The notes under the pieces: model-generated | What the model was told of the DNA's origin: nothing | The model's input: only the letters and a program-made list of their open reading frames with translations | Databases searched by the model: none | NCBI GenBank assembly: GCA_038330085.1 | Contig: JBBQNP010000014.1 | Location: 1-52,981, forward strand | Source of the DNA: JAEUIA01 sp038330085 | GTDB lineage: Bacteria; Planctomycetota; UBA1135; GCA-002686595 | Direction of reading: 5' to 3' | DNA: 52,981 bases | Part shown: one piece after another, positions 44,301-52,124 of the stretch | Layout: each line of letters opens with the position of its first letter | Position numbering within the stretch: position 1 is the stretch's first letter | Made by a program: the position numbers and the translations under genes

Positions 44301-44574
44301 GAACAACTACGCCCCCTGCGCCACACACCTCGCGCGCGAGCCCGAACAACGTCACGATCCGCCAGCCGGCAGCCGCTCCGCCGCACCAGCCCGCAACCTT
44401 GCGCGCGACATGCACGCGCAAGCTGCGCGAGGGGACGACGATCACGATCGGCGTCCTCAAGCGCAGAACATCGGCGCGCAACAACCCATTCTCGACGACC
44501 ACATCGCGCTCGAGCAGCCCCTCGAGGGCGAGCGGGCCGTGCGCCACGCGGACGACCGGAATCGAAGAACCCAT
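41332..44574 (-). CDS. addB: AddB-type nuclease subunit with Fe-S cysteines
   Basis: 1080 residues from ATG 44574; ATG 44607 would add 11. The N-terminal helicase-like part (VIVVPSRSLRVHVARKVA) lacks a Walker A, as in many AddB proteins. ALFVMGLVRGRFPRNVRED-like sequence near residue 620 matches the conserved AddB region. The C-terminal PD-(D/E)xK domain has RADRVDEI and WTDYKTGKPI. Four cysteines fit the Fe-S cluster of AddB: one in VAACGWKTLL and CSTCEMAQAC (C-x2-C-x5-C), the same spacing as in B. subtilis AddB. Partner of the coupled addA gene. Confidence 0.9.
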   Translation of the reverse strand: MGSSIPVVRVAHGPLALEGLLERDVVVENGLLRADVLRLRTPIVIVVPSRSLRVHVARKVAGWCGGAAAGWRIVTLFGLAREVCGAGGVVVPRGARLFEPMVARIAEGVGGLGSTLTAFEDGARVAAATVADLVDAGFVSSTAPDLLRELDTCRRSATADEIERARVLVEIAASVVRESESMGVGRAAAMLRCAANVIGEEGVGVRAREVWIHGFSDATGAAAGLLAALTSCSGVRVFWDACADGSFGSALRRRLAVDVGAVARVGVPVCELVRASSVDVEARSVADRVRARIDGGAEAESIGVVARDLGPYRVALRRHFERLSIPFSGAGAAGPDGPVERRTKALAECVARGGECSVDRWLDARGPRSFSAHGARPYELRIALRAIGVSTVAGLAELKIEEALGGRSSLLLPLRGITTVENCDDEEGDGATDEADEPVVEGPDARSVRPRVALTRREIGGADIVREIALARKSVELLDHLPEKSRAGAVLQRVRSFATEVLSTDEEDMDVLEAALRAVASDVPKDVELFATDLRGLIERELIAEAARPIGGAGAGVACLNVVEARARTFDALFVMGLVRGRFPRNVREDPLLPDAVREAWTRVLPHLPVKSVGRDEERVLFDQLVRSARTVHLSWTTLDAENKALLPSPLLERVATHAQVAAAPLAREALAHADSNVTTPRPAHEHAVSAALRAGIDGLEVVLPIAVAETRARFGLDAAPSRAIASARVAVLREHEPSASDRATLGPYFGMIGQLATRNDLRYGDLHVTQLEGVAACGWKTLLTRVLRLEPPLDPLDSLPDLDARLVGDVVHAVLQHVVDGMKSAVKWPTESRVEELLQAAAHSKLRDRGTFVPGFEALIATRARPMLLAARALDESEPVLVRSARSEVQGGIDLPEGSLGPRRLLFRADRVDEIGDASRWTDYKTGKPIDAGQKAETRAKHLLAGIARGEKLQAMAYAIGAGESGSGRYVFLRENVEAHKRVFAIDAHDAVAREAFDEAVDRLVAAFDMGVLFPRLLMPDLHRANGLCSTCEMAQACLRGDSGANRRLARFAAATEHDGDAEEVAFGLWSLASRKVEL

Positions 44575-44691
44575 CTTGTTCGCGCTCACGGGCGCGCAAG
44601 CGAACACATGCGACTCGGCGCGTCAACGACGCAGATGAAAGCGCAGCGGCAACGCGCTCGATCGCGCCGCAGCTTGTTGGAGTGGGTGGGC

Positions 44692-44739
44692 GGTGCCAGG
44701 CACCCGTCGCGGGCGTACCCGCGGCGGGTTCCAGGCACC
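44692..44739 (-). repeat. Intergenic hairpin element, module B, copy R4
   Basis: Two 22-nt arms around loop TACG (minus strand). It shares the outer GGTGCC/GGCACC and inner CCGCGGG/CCCGCG parts with module B at 4387-4452; three of the 22 pairs are mismatched. In transcription order it follows module A, as at 4.3 kb, so the A-B order is conserved in these two full copies. Confidence 0.8.
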
Positions 44740-44761
44740 TCCCACCCTGTCCCCAAATGAG

Positions 44762-44848
44762 GGGGCCGGCGCGGACCTCGACCGGTATTCCGGTCGAGCC
44801 CCGCGTCGGTCGCAACCGCGCCGTAGGCGCGGAACAACTTGCCGTTGC
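44762..44848 (-). repeat. Intergenic hairpin element, module A, copy R4
   Basis: Hairpin 1 at 44816-44832 (CCGCGCC, loop TAC on minus, GGCGCGG) and hairpin 2 at 44777-44798 (perfect 9-bp stem, loop AATA on minus). 83 of 87 bases match copy R3. It lies between the TPR gene and addB, both on minus, and is oriented with them. The rest of the gap 44575-44954 has nothing else I can name. Confidence 0.87.
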
Positions 44849-44954
44849 TTTGCAGCGCCTTGTTGCGTCGAGCGTCGACGAACACAGACCGACACTGAAC
44901 GACCACCGTCACGCCGTCGGAGCCGTCAACCCACGTCCGACACCTCCCGCCACC

Positions 44955-45863
44955 TCAGTGCTGCTGCGCCATCTGAATCTGATGCTGCAACTGCTCATCC
45001 CCCGGGAACATCGTCAACCCATGCTGCCACGCCGCGATCGCCTTCTCCTTCTGACCCATCTGCTGATACATGTTCCCGAGCCACAAATGCGTCTGCGCGA
45101 ACTGCGGCTGCTGCGCCTGCCCCTCTTGCTGTTCCACCAGCGTCTGGAACTGCGCGATCGCCTCGTTCTGCTTGCCCAACACCGGCGGCCAGAACGACAA
45201 GTTCACGCCCTTCGTGAACCTCGCCTCCCAGTTGTGATCGTCGAGACCAATCGCAGCATCGAACGCCTTGTCAGCCTTGGTCGACCACAACCCCTTGTCC
45301 GGCCCGTCGCTGGCGCTGAACGTCTTCTGCAAGTACGCCTGACCGAGCTCGACCTGCGCCTTGGGATCGTTGGGGTTGTCCTTCGCGTGCTTCTCGAACA
45401 GCGCGACGAGTGCGTCCGTCTGCCCGGTTTCGGCTGCGCGTTTCCACAACGCGCGCCGCGCATCCCAGTCCAGATTGCCGCCCTCGAACTCGGCAAACAA
45501 CGCGGCGGCGTCCGCGCCGGGCTTCTCCTTGGGGTCGGCTTTCGATGTCACGGCGACGCCCGCGTCGACCGCCGCACCGCGGTTCGCGATCGCGCGCTGC
45601 ACCGCCGCTTCGATCTCGCCGACCGGCACGCGCGCGGGCGCCTCCTTCGCGGAGAGCTGCATGCGCAGATCGTCGAGGCTCTTCACGAGATCGCCGTTGC
45701 GCTTCTCCATCTCGTCGAGCCTGCGCAACAACTCCGTGCTCGCGCCCGGAGACGCAGCCTGCGTTTCGGATGAAGTCGGCTTGTCGTGCATGGCGGTGAC
45801 GAGCACGGCGGAAGTGGCCGCGGCGACCGCGGCGGAGATGAGGCCAATGGCAATCGGTTTCAT
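44955..45863 (-). CDS. TPR protein with N-terminal membrane anchor
   Basis: 302 residues from ATG 45863. An N-terminal hydrophobic segment (GLISAAVAAATSAVLVTAM) is followed by a short coiled coil (ELLRRLDEMEKRNGDLVKSL). At least four TPR-like helix pairs follow from about residue 140 (ALFEKHAKDNPNDPKAQVEL, AFDAAIGLDDHNWEARF, QTHLWLGNMYQQMGQKEKA, AWQHGLTMFPGDEQLQ). It is probably exposed to the periplasm. It lies 71 nt after the FecR/CnaB gene and may belong to the same sigma-controlled unit. Confidence 0.85.
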   Translation of the reverse strand: MKPIAIGLISAAVAAATSAVLVTAMHDKPTSSETQAASPGASTELLRRLDEMEKRNGDLVKSLDDLRMQLSAKEAPARVPVGEIEAAVQRAIANRGAAVDAGVAVTSKADPKEKPGADAAALFAEFEGGNLDWDARRALWKRAAETGQTDALVALFEKHAKDNPNDPKAQVELGQAYLQKTFSASDGPDKGLWSTKADKAFDAAIGLDDHNWEARFTKGVNLSFWPPVLGKQNEAIAQFQTLVEQQEGQAQQPQFAQTHLWLGNMYQQMGQKEKAIAAWQHGLTMFPGDEQLQHQIQMAQQH

Positions 45864-45934
45864 GTCAGGTCTCTCGTTTCTTCGTGGGAAAGTTCTGGAT
45901 TCGGCAGAGCCGAGGTTGGAGGAGCAAGGATCGG

Positions 45935-48574
45935 TCAATGCCCGAGCACGAGATCGATCTCGCGTTCGTCGCCGGGCAACAGGTCGAGCACGCTGGGCGG
46001 CGATTCACGATCACCCGCTCGCGCGCGAATGGTCCAATGACCCGCGGCGATGCCGGATACGTCGAGCACGCCCGACGGTCCGGTCGTGTCCTGTGCGGTG
46101 AGCTGCACCTCTTCACCCTCGGCATCGAGGAACTTCACGTCGCATCCGGCAACCGCGGTTCCGCTCGCATCGTGCACGTGCACGCGCAAGGACGCCCCGC
46201 GCTTCACCGCGAGGTCGCACGTCACTCGGGGTGACCCTTCGCTGACGACGATGTCCGCGCTCTCGATCGGCGCCAGACCGCGCTCCGTGGGATAGACGAG
46301 GATGTGCCACGTGCCCGCTCGCACGTGATCGATGGTGAAGCCGCCGTCGTCGCTCGTGAAGTGGATGCCGGCGAACGCGAAGCCCTCGCTCGTGCGCTCA
46401 CGGACGAGCAGGAAGCAGCGTGCGCACGGCCTGCCGTCGTCGGCGCGCTTCACGTGCCCTTCGAGCAGGCCCGTTGCGAGATGGATGTCGTGCTCGATCG
46501 CGCCCGACACCGGCACGTCGATGCGATCCTGCCGCAGGAACAATCGGCCCATCTCCGTGCCGACGTACACGTCGTACGAGCCCTCGTGCAGGCCGTTGAA
46601 CGCGAAGCCGCCGTCCGCACCACTCTGCACGGACCTCCAGCCTTCGCGGTTGCTCGTACCCGACGGTTGCAGCGTGACATCCAGGCCGCTGAGCGGCTTG
46701 CCGTCGTGCTCGAACAGCTTGCCCGTGACGCGCGCGCCGGTCACACGCTCGGGCAGGTCGACCACGGTCGTACTTCCGGCCACGATCGTCGCTTGTCGCA
46801 CGCTCGACGCGGTGACCACGTCGAGCACGTTGAGCAGGACGAACGATCCCGCCGGCAAGTCGTCGATGCGATAGTCGCCCGACGGATCGGTCGTCGCGAT
46901 GCCGTAGCTCATCCGCGACAGGAGTTGTCCGCTGATGCTCTTGTCGCGACCGATGTGGCTGGCGACGATGTAAGCACCTCTCCACGGCGTCTTGTCCTCG
47001 TGCGCGACGTGGCCCGAGACGGAGCCGCCAGGCGGAAGGCGGATCACGAGCGTTTCGCCGGAACGCGCGGGATCGACCCAGCCGCTCCACATCGCTCCGA
47101 AACCAGCGTGGGTCGCGCGCACCACGCATTCACCTTGGGGCAAGTGCATGAGCTCGAACGTGCCGTCGGAAAGCGTCGTCGCGACCGCGGACCACTTGGG
47201 TGATTCGGTGAACGCGAAGGGGATGATCTGCGCCGGCACGTCGTCTTCGGAGAGGATCAGAGCACCTTCGACCGGCTTGCCGCTCCCGGCGTCGACGACG
47301 CGCCCGCGCAAGGACTGACCGAGCTCGAGCTGCACGTCGAGCGCGTGCGGCGACTTGGCGTCGAGCGCGACGTTGGACTTGCGCCACACGGCGAAGTCTG
47401 CGGTCTCGACGAACACCTCGAAGTCGCCGGGGTTCAGGCCGTCGATCGCGAAGCGCTCGGGTCCGCTGAACACGTATTGGATCGGACGGCTGATCTCGGG
47501 CAAGCGCTCGTGGCGCAGCAGCGTCACGGTCCAGCGCGCCGGAAGAGCGAGGCCTCGGGGCGGGAGCAGGCGTGCTTCGAGACGCGCCTTGTCGCCGGGA
47601 GCGCGCGGGGTCTCTTCGTTTCCAGCCGGGGCGGCACCGACGGTGACGACCGGCACGCGCGGGGCATGCGCGAACGGATCGTCGACGCCGACGCTGGTCT
47701 CGAGCGCGCGGCCGGATTGCAGCACGATCCGCGTGCCCGGATCGAGGGCGATCACCTGCTGGTCGACGTGCGCGCGAGCGACGCCGCGCGTCAGGTGGGC
47801 GACGAGGCACGTTCCCTTTGCGCCATAAAGTGCGGCGTCCGCAGTCGAGAGATCGATCGCACCGCGCTCGAAGTCGATGCGTGAACCGCAACCGTCGAGC
47901 GACCACCCGGCGCTGCTGTCGTAGCGCTCGACCGACAAGCTGCCGGTGACGAGCTCCAGCGCGCTCTGGGACAAACTCGGGGACAAACTCTGGAACGAAC
48001 TCAGCGACGATGCCGGAAACGTCGCGTGCGATTCCGAGCCGAGCGTCGCGCGGCCGAACGAGCCGAAGCGCAGGCGCACGTCGCTGCCTGCCGGCGTCGC
48101 GACCTCGAGCGCACGCTCGCCGACGTCGATGCCGCGACGGGCTTCGACCTCGTCGAGCGCATTCCAACCCGGCTCGTCGGGAGCGCGCCAGGCGACGCAT
48201 CCCCGCGCGAGGACTTGATCGAGCGAGGACGTCGCGCCGTGCGAGTGCCGCAAGGCGAACCAGGTGCCGAGCACGACGACCAGCACCGCGGCGGCGGCGA
48301 CAAGCGTCCGGACCGGCCACGCCCGTGCGGACTTCGGCGTTCCGACTCCATGGCGCGATCCGACTCCATGCCGCGAGCGGTCGAGCCGGCGCGAGCGGTC
48401 GAACTGCAGCGGCGCGCAATCCTCCATCCGCGTGCGCAGTACGTCACCGAGCCGCGCGCGGAACTCCGCTGCCGGCGCGACGGGCACATATGCGCGCGCA
48501 AACAGATTGCGCAGGTTGTGCTCGAGCACGTCGCCGGGCTCTTCGACACGGCCCTCTTGCCCGGGGTGCTTCAA
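45935..48574 (-). CDS. FecR-like/carboxypeptidase-regulatory (CnaB) repeat membrane protein, putative anti-sigma
   Basis: 879 residues from ATG 48574, overlapping the sigma gene by 4 nt. About 85 cytoplasmic residues (with the doublet SRHGVG SRHGVG) precede one transmembrane helix near 88-108 (VRTLVAAAAVLVVVLGTWFA). Residues 120-330 resemble a FecR domain (TPAGSDVRLRFGSFGRATL, LVTGSLSVE, YGAKGTCLVAHLTRGVARAH, VIALDPGTRIVL). The rest is five or six Ig-like CnaB/carboxypeptidase-regulatory repeats (LRGRVVDAGSGKPVEGALI, GGSVSGHVAHEDKTPWRGAY, VTGKLFEHDGKPLSGLDVTL, LLEGHVKRADDGRPCARCFL). Coupling to an ECF sigma and the topology suggest a trans-envelope anti-sigma or surface sensor. Confidence 0.87.
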   Translation of the reverse strand: MKHPGQEGRVEEPGDVLEHNLRNLFARAYVPVAPAAEFRARLGDVLRTRMEDCAPLQFDRSRRLDRSRHGVGSRHGVGTPKSARAWPVRTLVAAAAVLVVVLGTWFALRHSHGATSSLDQVLARGCVAWRAPDEPGWNALDEVEARRGIDVGERALEVATPAGSDVRLRFGSFGRATLGSESHATFPASSLSSFQSLSPSLSQSALELVTGSLSVERYDSSAGWSLDGCGSRIDFERGAIDLSTADAALYGAKGTCLVAHLTRGVARAHVDQQVIALDPGTRIVLQSGRALETSVGVDDPFAHAPRVPVVTVGAAPAGNEETPRAPGDKARLEARLLPPRGLALPARWTVTLLRHERLPEISRPIQYVFSGPERFAIDGLNPGDFEVFVETADFAVWRKSNVALDAKSPHALDVQLELGQSLRGRVVDAGSGKPVEGALILSEDDVPAQIIPFAFTESPKWSAVATTLSDGTFELMHLPQGECVVRATHAGFGAMWSGWVDPARSGETLVIRLPPGGSVSGHVAHEDKTPWRGAYIVASHIGRDKSISGQLLSRMSYGIATTDPSGDYRIDDLPAGSFVLLNVLDVVTASSVRQATIVAGSTTVVDLPERVTGARVTGKLFEHDGKPLSGLDVTLQPSGTSNREGWRSVQSGADGGFAFNGLHEGSYDVYVGTEMGRLFLRQDRIDVPVSGAIEHDIHLATGLLEGHVKRADDGRPCARCFLLVRERTSEGFAFAGIHFTSDDGGFTIDHVRAGTWHILVYPTERGLAPIESADIVVSEGSPRVTCDLAVKRGASLRVHVHDASGTAVAGCDVKFLDAEGEEVQLTAQDTTGPSGVLDVSGIAAGHWTIRARAGDRESPPSVLDLLPGDEREIDLVLGH

Positions 48575-49236
48575 TCCAGGCCTCCGCGCTTCTTCGCGAG
48601 CAGCTCGAACACGCGTGCGAAGGCCGTGCGCGCGCGCGTCAGCGTCGACTCGGTCGCCTTGGGGCTCTTGCGCGAACGGTTCGACATCTCGACGACCGAC
48701 AACCCGTCCACGTACTTCTCGAGCAGCGCGCGCCGATAGTCGGGCGGCAACGACGACAGCGTCGCTCCGACGAGATCGCGCGTCTCATCGCGCTCGAGCA
48801 CGTCGTCGGGCAACCGCTCGCGCACGACGTCGCACAGGATCGCGTCGATCTCGCCTTGCGTTTGCGCGAGCACGTCCTCGAGCGCCACGGGTGCGCGCTT
48901 GCGTCGCTCCGAGCGGATCTTGTTGCGCGCGATGCCGCACAACCACACCTGCAAGCTCGCGCGCCCGTCGAACGAGGCGATGCGCTCGAGCGCCACGACG
49001 AGCGTGTCCTGGACGACGTCCTCGACCTGCGCGCGATCGCGTCCGACGCGGTAGTGGACGAACGCGTACAGGGGATCGAGGTGCTGCTCGATCAAGTCCT
49101 CCGCGGCACCGCGCTCGCCGCGCGCGAGTCGATCCCGCAGCGCGAGGTCGGCGTCCGGATCGTCGATTCCATCCGGCGGGGGGGCGTGCTTTGGGTTCAA
49201 GGGGAGGGTCGCGGGCACGGCGAAACGTCCGGTCAC
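48571..49236 (-). CDS. ECF RNA polymerase sigma factor (partner of FecR/CnaB protein)
   Basis: 221 residues from GTG 49236; the open frame goes further up but would run into the divergent lipoprotein gene. Region 2: YAFVHYRVGRDRAQVEDVVQ with DTLVVALERIASFDGRASLQ and WLCGIARNKIRSERRKR (about 55-120). Region 4: LSSLPPDYRRALLEKYVDGL, SVVEMSNRSRKSPKATESTL, TRARTAFARVFELL. A Lys-rich linker inside the region 4 helix-turn-helix (RSRKSPKATEST) is typical of sigma factors paired with membrane partners in planctomycetes (recall). No zinc anti-sigma is nearby. Confidence 0.9.
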   Translation of the reverse strand: MTGRFAVPATLPLNPKHAPPPDGIDDPDADLALRDRLARGERGAAEDLIEQHLDPLYAFVHYRVGRDRAQVEDVVQDTLVVALERIASFDGRASLQVWLCGIARNKIRSERRKRAPVALEDVLAQTQGEIDAILCDVVRERLPDDVLERDETRDLVGATLSSLPPDYRRALLEKYVDGLSVVEMSNRSRKSPKATESTLTRARTAFARVFELLAKKRGGLD

Positions 49237-49363
49237 GCGCTCTTTGTGCCCACGGGGGCTCGAATCCTTCGCACCCAGCGTAGAAAACTTCAGCTTGGGA
49301 TCGACTCGGGCGGTCTCTAGACTCCGACGCGCGAGGCCGACCGGGCCCGCAACGGGGAAAATC

Positions 49364-49963
49364 ATGAACCTGCGTCTCCTCCCTCTCTGCCTCCTGGCGC
49401 TCGTGTGGCTGTGCGCGTGCGACGAAGACGACGCCGTGTCGATCCGCATTCGCTTGCGGGACGACGGCAGCGGCACGCTGACGACGAGCGGCCTGATCGT
49501 TCCGACCGATGCGACGCGCGTCGAGGGCGCCTCGAAGGGCCTGCAAGTCGACAAGCGCGTGCAGGTCTCGGCCGCGATGGGTCGCTTCACCGCGCTCACG
49601 GGTGTCAGCGTCGCCGACATCACGTTCGCCGCGGGCGAGGGTGACGGCGGGTTCCGCTTCTTGAAGGTGACGGTGCCCCAGGGCCAAGCCGCGGCGTGGC
49701 CCGACGCGTTCGTGCCGTTCGACGAGCGCGCGCGTCTCGACGCGGCCGCGGCGCTGGATCCGTCGGGCAAGTCGAAGGACGTCGGCGCGACGTTGAAGAT
49801 CGAGATCGAGATGCCCTCGATCGTCATCGACAACGGCGCGACGGGCAAGGTGCGCGGCACCAAGAACTCCGACGAGGGCACGACCGCGACGCTCGTCGTG
49901 CCGATTCAGAGTGCGCGCGCGGCGACCGAGCCGTTGGTGTGGCACCTGACCTGGCAGAAGTGA
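49364..49963 (+). CDS. Lipoprotein of unknown function
   Basis: 199 residues from ATG 49364. The signal peptide ends in lipobox WLCAC followed by DEDD; Asp at +2 would favour inner-membrane retention by the E. coli Lol rule, though that rule may not apply here. The mature protein looks all-beta (VSIRIRLRDDGSGTLTTSGL, FRFLKVTVPQGQAAAWPDAF, GATLKIEIEMPSIVI, TTATLVVPI). I do not recognise the family. Divergent from the ECF sigma gene, so it may share its control region. Confidence 0.8.
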   Translation: MNLRLLPLCLLALVWLCACDEDDAVSIRIRLRDDGSGTLTTSGLIVPTDATRVEGASKGLQVDKRVQVSAAMGRFTALTGVSVADITFAAGEGDGGFRFLKVTVPQGQAAAWPDAFVPFDERARLDAAAALDPSGKSKDVGATLKIEIEMPSIVIDNGATGKVRGTKNSDEGTTATLVVPIQSARAATEPLVWHLTWQK

Positions 49964-50030
49964 AGTCACGCGTGTCGCGCGCGAGGCATTCGGCCGTCGT
50001 GCGCGACCTGGACGGACGCGAGCGTGCACG

Positions 50031-50423
50031 ATGACTACCGACTCATCCGGTCCGAGCACACCTTCGACGGGCAAGCTCGTGTTCCTCGCACTCGGCCTCG
50101 TCGTCGGTGCGAGCTCGGGTGCAGCCGTCGCGTGGGTCGTGCAGACGCGCGCGCGCAATGCGTACGAAGCGCGCCTCGCTGCGATGGGCGAAGAAGCCCA
50201 GCCCGCGTCGCGTGCCCCGCACTCAGGCCAGGGTGATCTCGACAAGACAGCGCGCGCCGGCATCGAGCGCGGGTGGGCCGGCGAGCGCAAAGATGCGCTT
50301 CGTGCTGACGAGGTGAACGCGGGGTTGGCGCAATGCGGGGAGCTCTTGCGCAGCCTGGCGGAGAAGATCGGGGCGGACATGGCCCGCAACCGGGAGAAGT
50401 CGGCTTCACCCTCACCGCGTTGA
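50031..50423 (+). CDS. Small single-pass membrane protein
   Basis: 130 residues from ATG 50031, 67 nt after the lipoprotein. One transmembrane helix (KLVFLALGLVVGASSGAAVAW, residues about 15-35) then a polar, charged domain with a predicted helix near the end (CGELLRSLAEKIGADMARNR). No family recognised. Ends 7 nt before the convergent membrane-protein gene. Confidence 0.65.
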   Translation: MTTDSSGPSTPSTGKLVFLALGLVVGASSGAAVAWVVQTRARNAYEARLAAMGEEAQPASRAPHSGQGDLDKTARAGIERGWAGERKDALRADEVNAGLAQCGELLRSLAEKIGADMARNREKSASPSPR

Positions 50424-50430
50424 GCGGGGC

Positions 50431-51300
50431 TCAGTACGCGGACGCGTCGGTCGCGACGCTCGCGGCGTGCGTGATGGCCACGGCGATCGCGGCCGGGATG
50501 CCGGCTGCGATTGCGGCGATCCCAGCGCGCTTCATCGGCGGCAGCTCCTTCAGCTTGCCGATCTGTGAAACGATCGGCGCGAGCATCGACACCGACAGCA
50601 GCACCGTCGACGCGCGCGGCATGTCGTACACGTGGAGGATCACGATCGTGCTCGTGAAGACGATGAGGCTGACGGCGACCGCACCCGTCGGCAGGCAGGC
50701 ACCCTTGTCCAGCGTGGCGAGGAGCGCCGCTGCGCCGAGCCCCGCGCACACAGCGCCGCAAACTTGCGCGAGCAACTCGCTCTTGCCGAAGAAGGCGCAG
50801 CCCGCGACGCCGCAGCCGGCGACGATCAGTCCGACCGAGGCTGCGGGACCCGTCGAGCGCAGCGTGAAGCGCTCGAGCACGATCCAGCCGACGTAGAAGA
50901 GCATCGTCAGCCCGAGTCGAATGACGATGCCCTTCCCGTCGTCACCGAGCGCGCTGCCGAGCACGAGGCGGAACACGAGCACGCTGAAGAACGCGAGGTA
51001 GAGCGGTCCGCCCCAACGCTGGATCGCCGGCCACGAGCGGATCGGGGCGAGCACGATCGCGCCGAGCACGAGCCACGCGATCCAGTCACGCGCAGGAACT
51101 TGCGTCGTGCCGAACGGCACGGGCGGCATCCCCACGCGCATCACGTGGCAGACGAGGTAGCCCGTGCCGATCGCCAGCGCGCCGAGGAACGGACGCGGCT
51201 TGCCCGCGAGCGACGTGCCGCGCCCACCCAGGAGCAGCAGCACGCCCGCGATCAAGAGCGGCAGCAGGACGCCGTAGATGATGTCGGCCGGACCGACCAC
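50431..51300 (-). CDS. Polytopic membrane protein, unknown function
   Basis: 289 residues from GTG 51300. About eight hydrophobic helices span nearly the whole protein (DIIYGVLLPLLIAGVLLLL, FLGALAIGTGYLVCHVMRVG, WIAWLVLGAIVLAPI, LYLAFFSVLVFRLVLGSAL, LTMLFYVGWIVLERF, SVGLIVAGCGVAGCAFF, AVAVSLIVFTSTIVILHVY). I cannot assign it. It starts 4 nt after the YceI gene and is probably cotranscribed with it; one possibility is a membrane partner of the lipid-binding YceI protein. Confidence 0.78.
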   Translation of the reverse strand: MVGPADIIYGVLLPLLIAGVLLLLGGRGTSLAGKPRPFLGALAIGTGYLVCHVMRVGMPPVPFGTTQVPARDWIAWLVLGAIVLAPIRSWPAIQRWGGPLYLAFFSVLVFRLVLGSALGDDGKGIVIRLGLTMLFYVGWIVLERFTLRSTGPAASVGLIVAGCGVAGCAFFGKSELLAQVCGAVCAGLGAAALLATLDKGACLPTGAVAVSLIVFTSTIVILHVYDMPRASTVLLSVSMLAPIVSQIGKLKELPPMKRAGIAAIAAGIPAAIAVAITHAASVATDASAY

Positions 51301-51304
51301 TTGT

Positions 51305-51922
51305 TTACTTGCCCTTGCCCTTGCCGCCCTGCGTGCCTTCGAACGTCAACGTCAACTGCACTTCGTCGGAGAGGCCGTCGAGCATCGCCTTGATGCCGTA
51401 GTCGGTGCGCTTGATGTCGAGCGTGCCGAAGAAGCCGGTGCGAAAGCCCATCATCTCGGCCGAGCCCGTGTACTGCATGTCGATCGTGACCGACTTGGTC
51501 ACGCCGTGGATCATCAAGTCGCCGGTGACGGCGAGCACGTCGTCGCCCTTCTTCGCGACCTTCGTGCTCTTGAACGTGGCGGTCGGGAACTGCTTCACGT
51601 CGAAGAAGTTCGGGCCGCGCAGGTCGTCGTCGCGGTGCTTGTTGTTGGTGTCGATGCTCTCGGCGTCGATCTTGATGTCGACCTTGGATGCCTCGGGCTT
51701 GGCAGTGTCGATCGAGAACGAGCCGTCGATCGTGTCGAAGCGGCCGAATTGCCAACTCGTGCTCGCGTGCTTGATCTTGAAGAGCACGATCGAGTGCACC
51801 GCGTCGATCTTGAAGTCGCCCGGGGGCATCGGGGGTTTCTTGTCCTGAGGGACCGCAGCGGCGAGAGCGAGCGCGAGCGCCGGGATGGAAAGAAATGCGA
51901 TGAGCTTCGGGCTGATCTTCAT
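51305..51922 (-). CDS. YceI family periplasmic protein
   Basis: 205 residues from ATG 51922 with a signal peptide (LIAFLSIPALALALAAA). The YceI lipocalin-like barrel is plain: FKIDAVHSIVLFKIKHASTS, IDGSFSIDTAKPEASKVDI, NKHRDDDLRGPNFFDVKQFP, TATFKSTKV, VTGDLMIHGVTKSVTIDM, GFFGTLDIKRTDYGI. Family members bind polyprenyl lipids in the periplasm. It ends with a short GKGKGK tail. Forms a unit with the membrane protein downstream. Confidence 0.93.
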   Translation of the reverse strand: MKISPKLIAFLSIPALALALAAAVPQDKKPPMPPGDFKIDAVHSIVLFKIKHASTSWQFGRFDTIDGSFSIDTAKPEASKVDIKIDAESIDTNNKHRDDDLRGPNFFDVKQFPTATFKSTKVAKKGDDVLAVTGDLMIHGVTKSVTIDMQYTGSAEMMGFRTGFFGTLDIKRTDYGIKAMLDGLSDEVQLTLTFEGTQGGKGKGK

Positions 51923-52124
51923 GGGGATGGTCTGTTCGAATCGGGTGGGTGGGGGGAGCGCGCAGCAGGCTCGCGCTCTGCGCCGCGGTTTGCAAGTCGA
52001 CATCGCGCGCGCGATGCCCGGAACCCCCGACGGGTGACCTGGTTCATCGAGCCACGCGTGCACGAGCACGTGCCACTGGTCCTCACGCGCCGAGGGAGAG
52101 TCGGGCGCCCCATCGAGGTCTTCC

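Noticed and set aside
41296..44760. 1,154-codon open frame on + across addB
   Set aside because: It is the antisense shadow of addB in high-GC DNA; its translation is Arg/Ala-rich without motifs, while the minus frame shows nuclease and Fe-S motifs.
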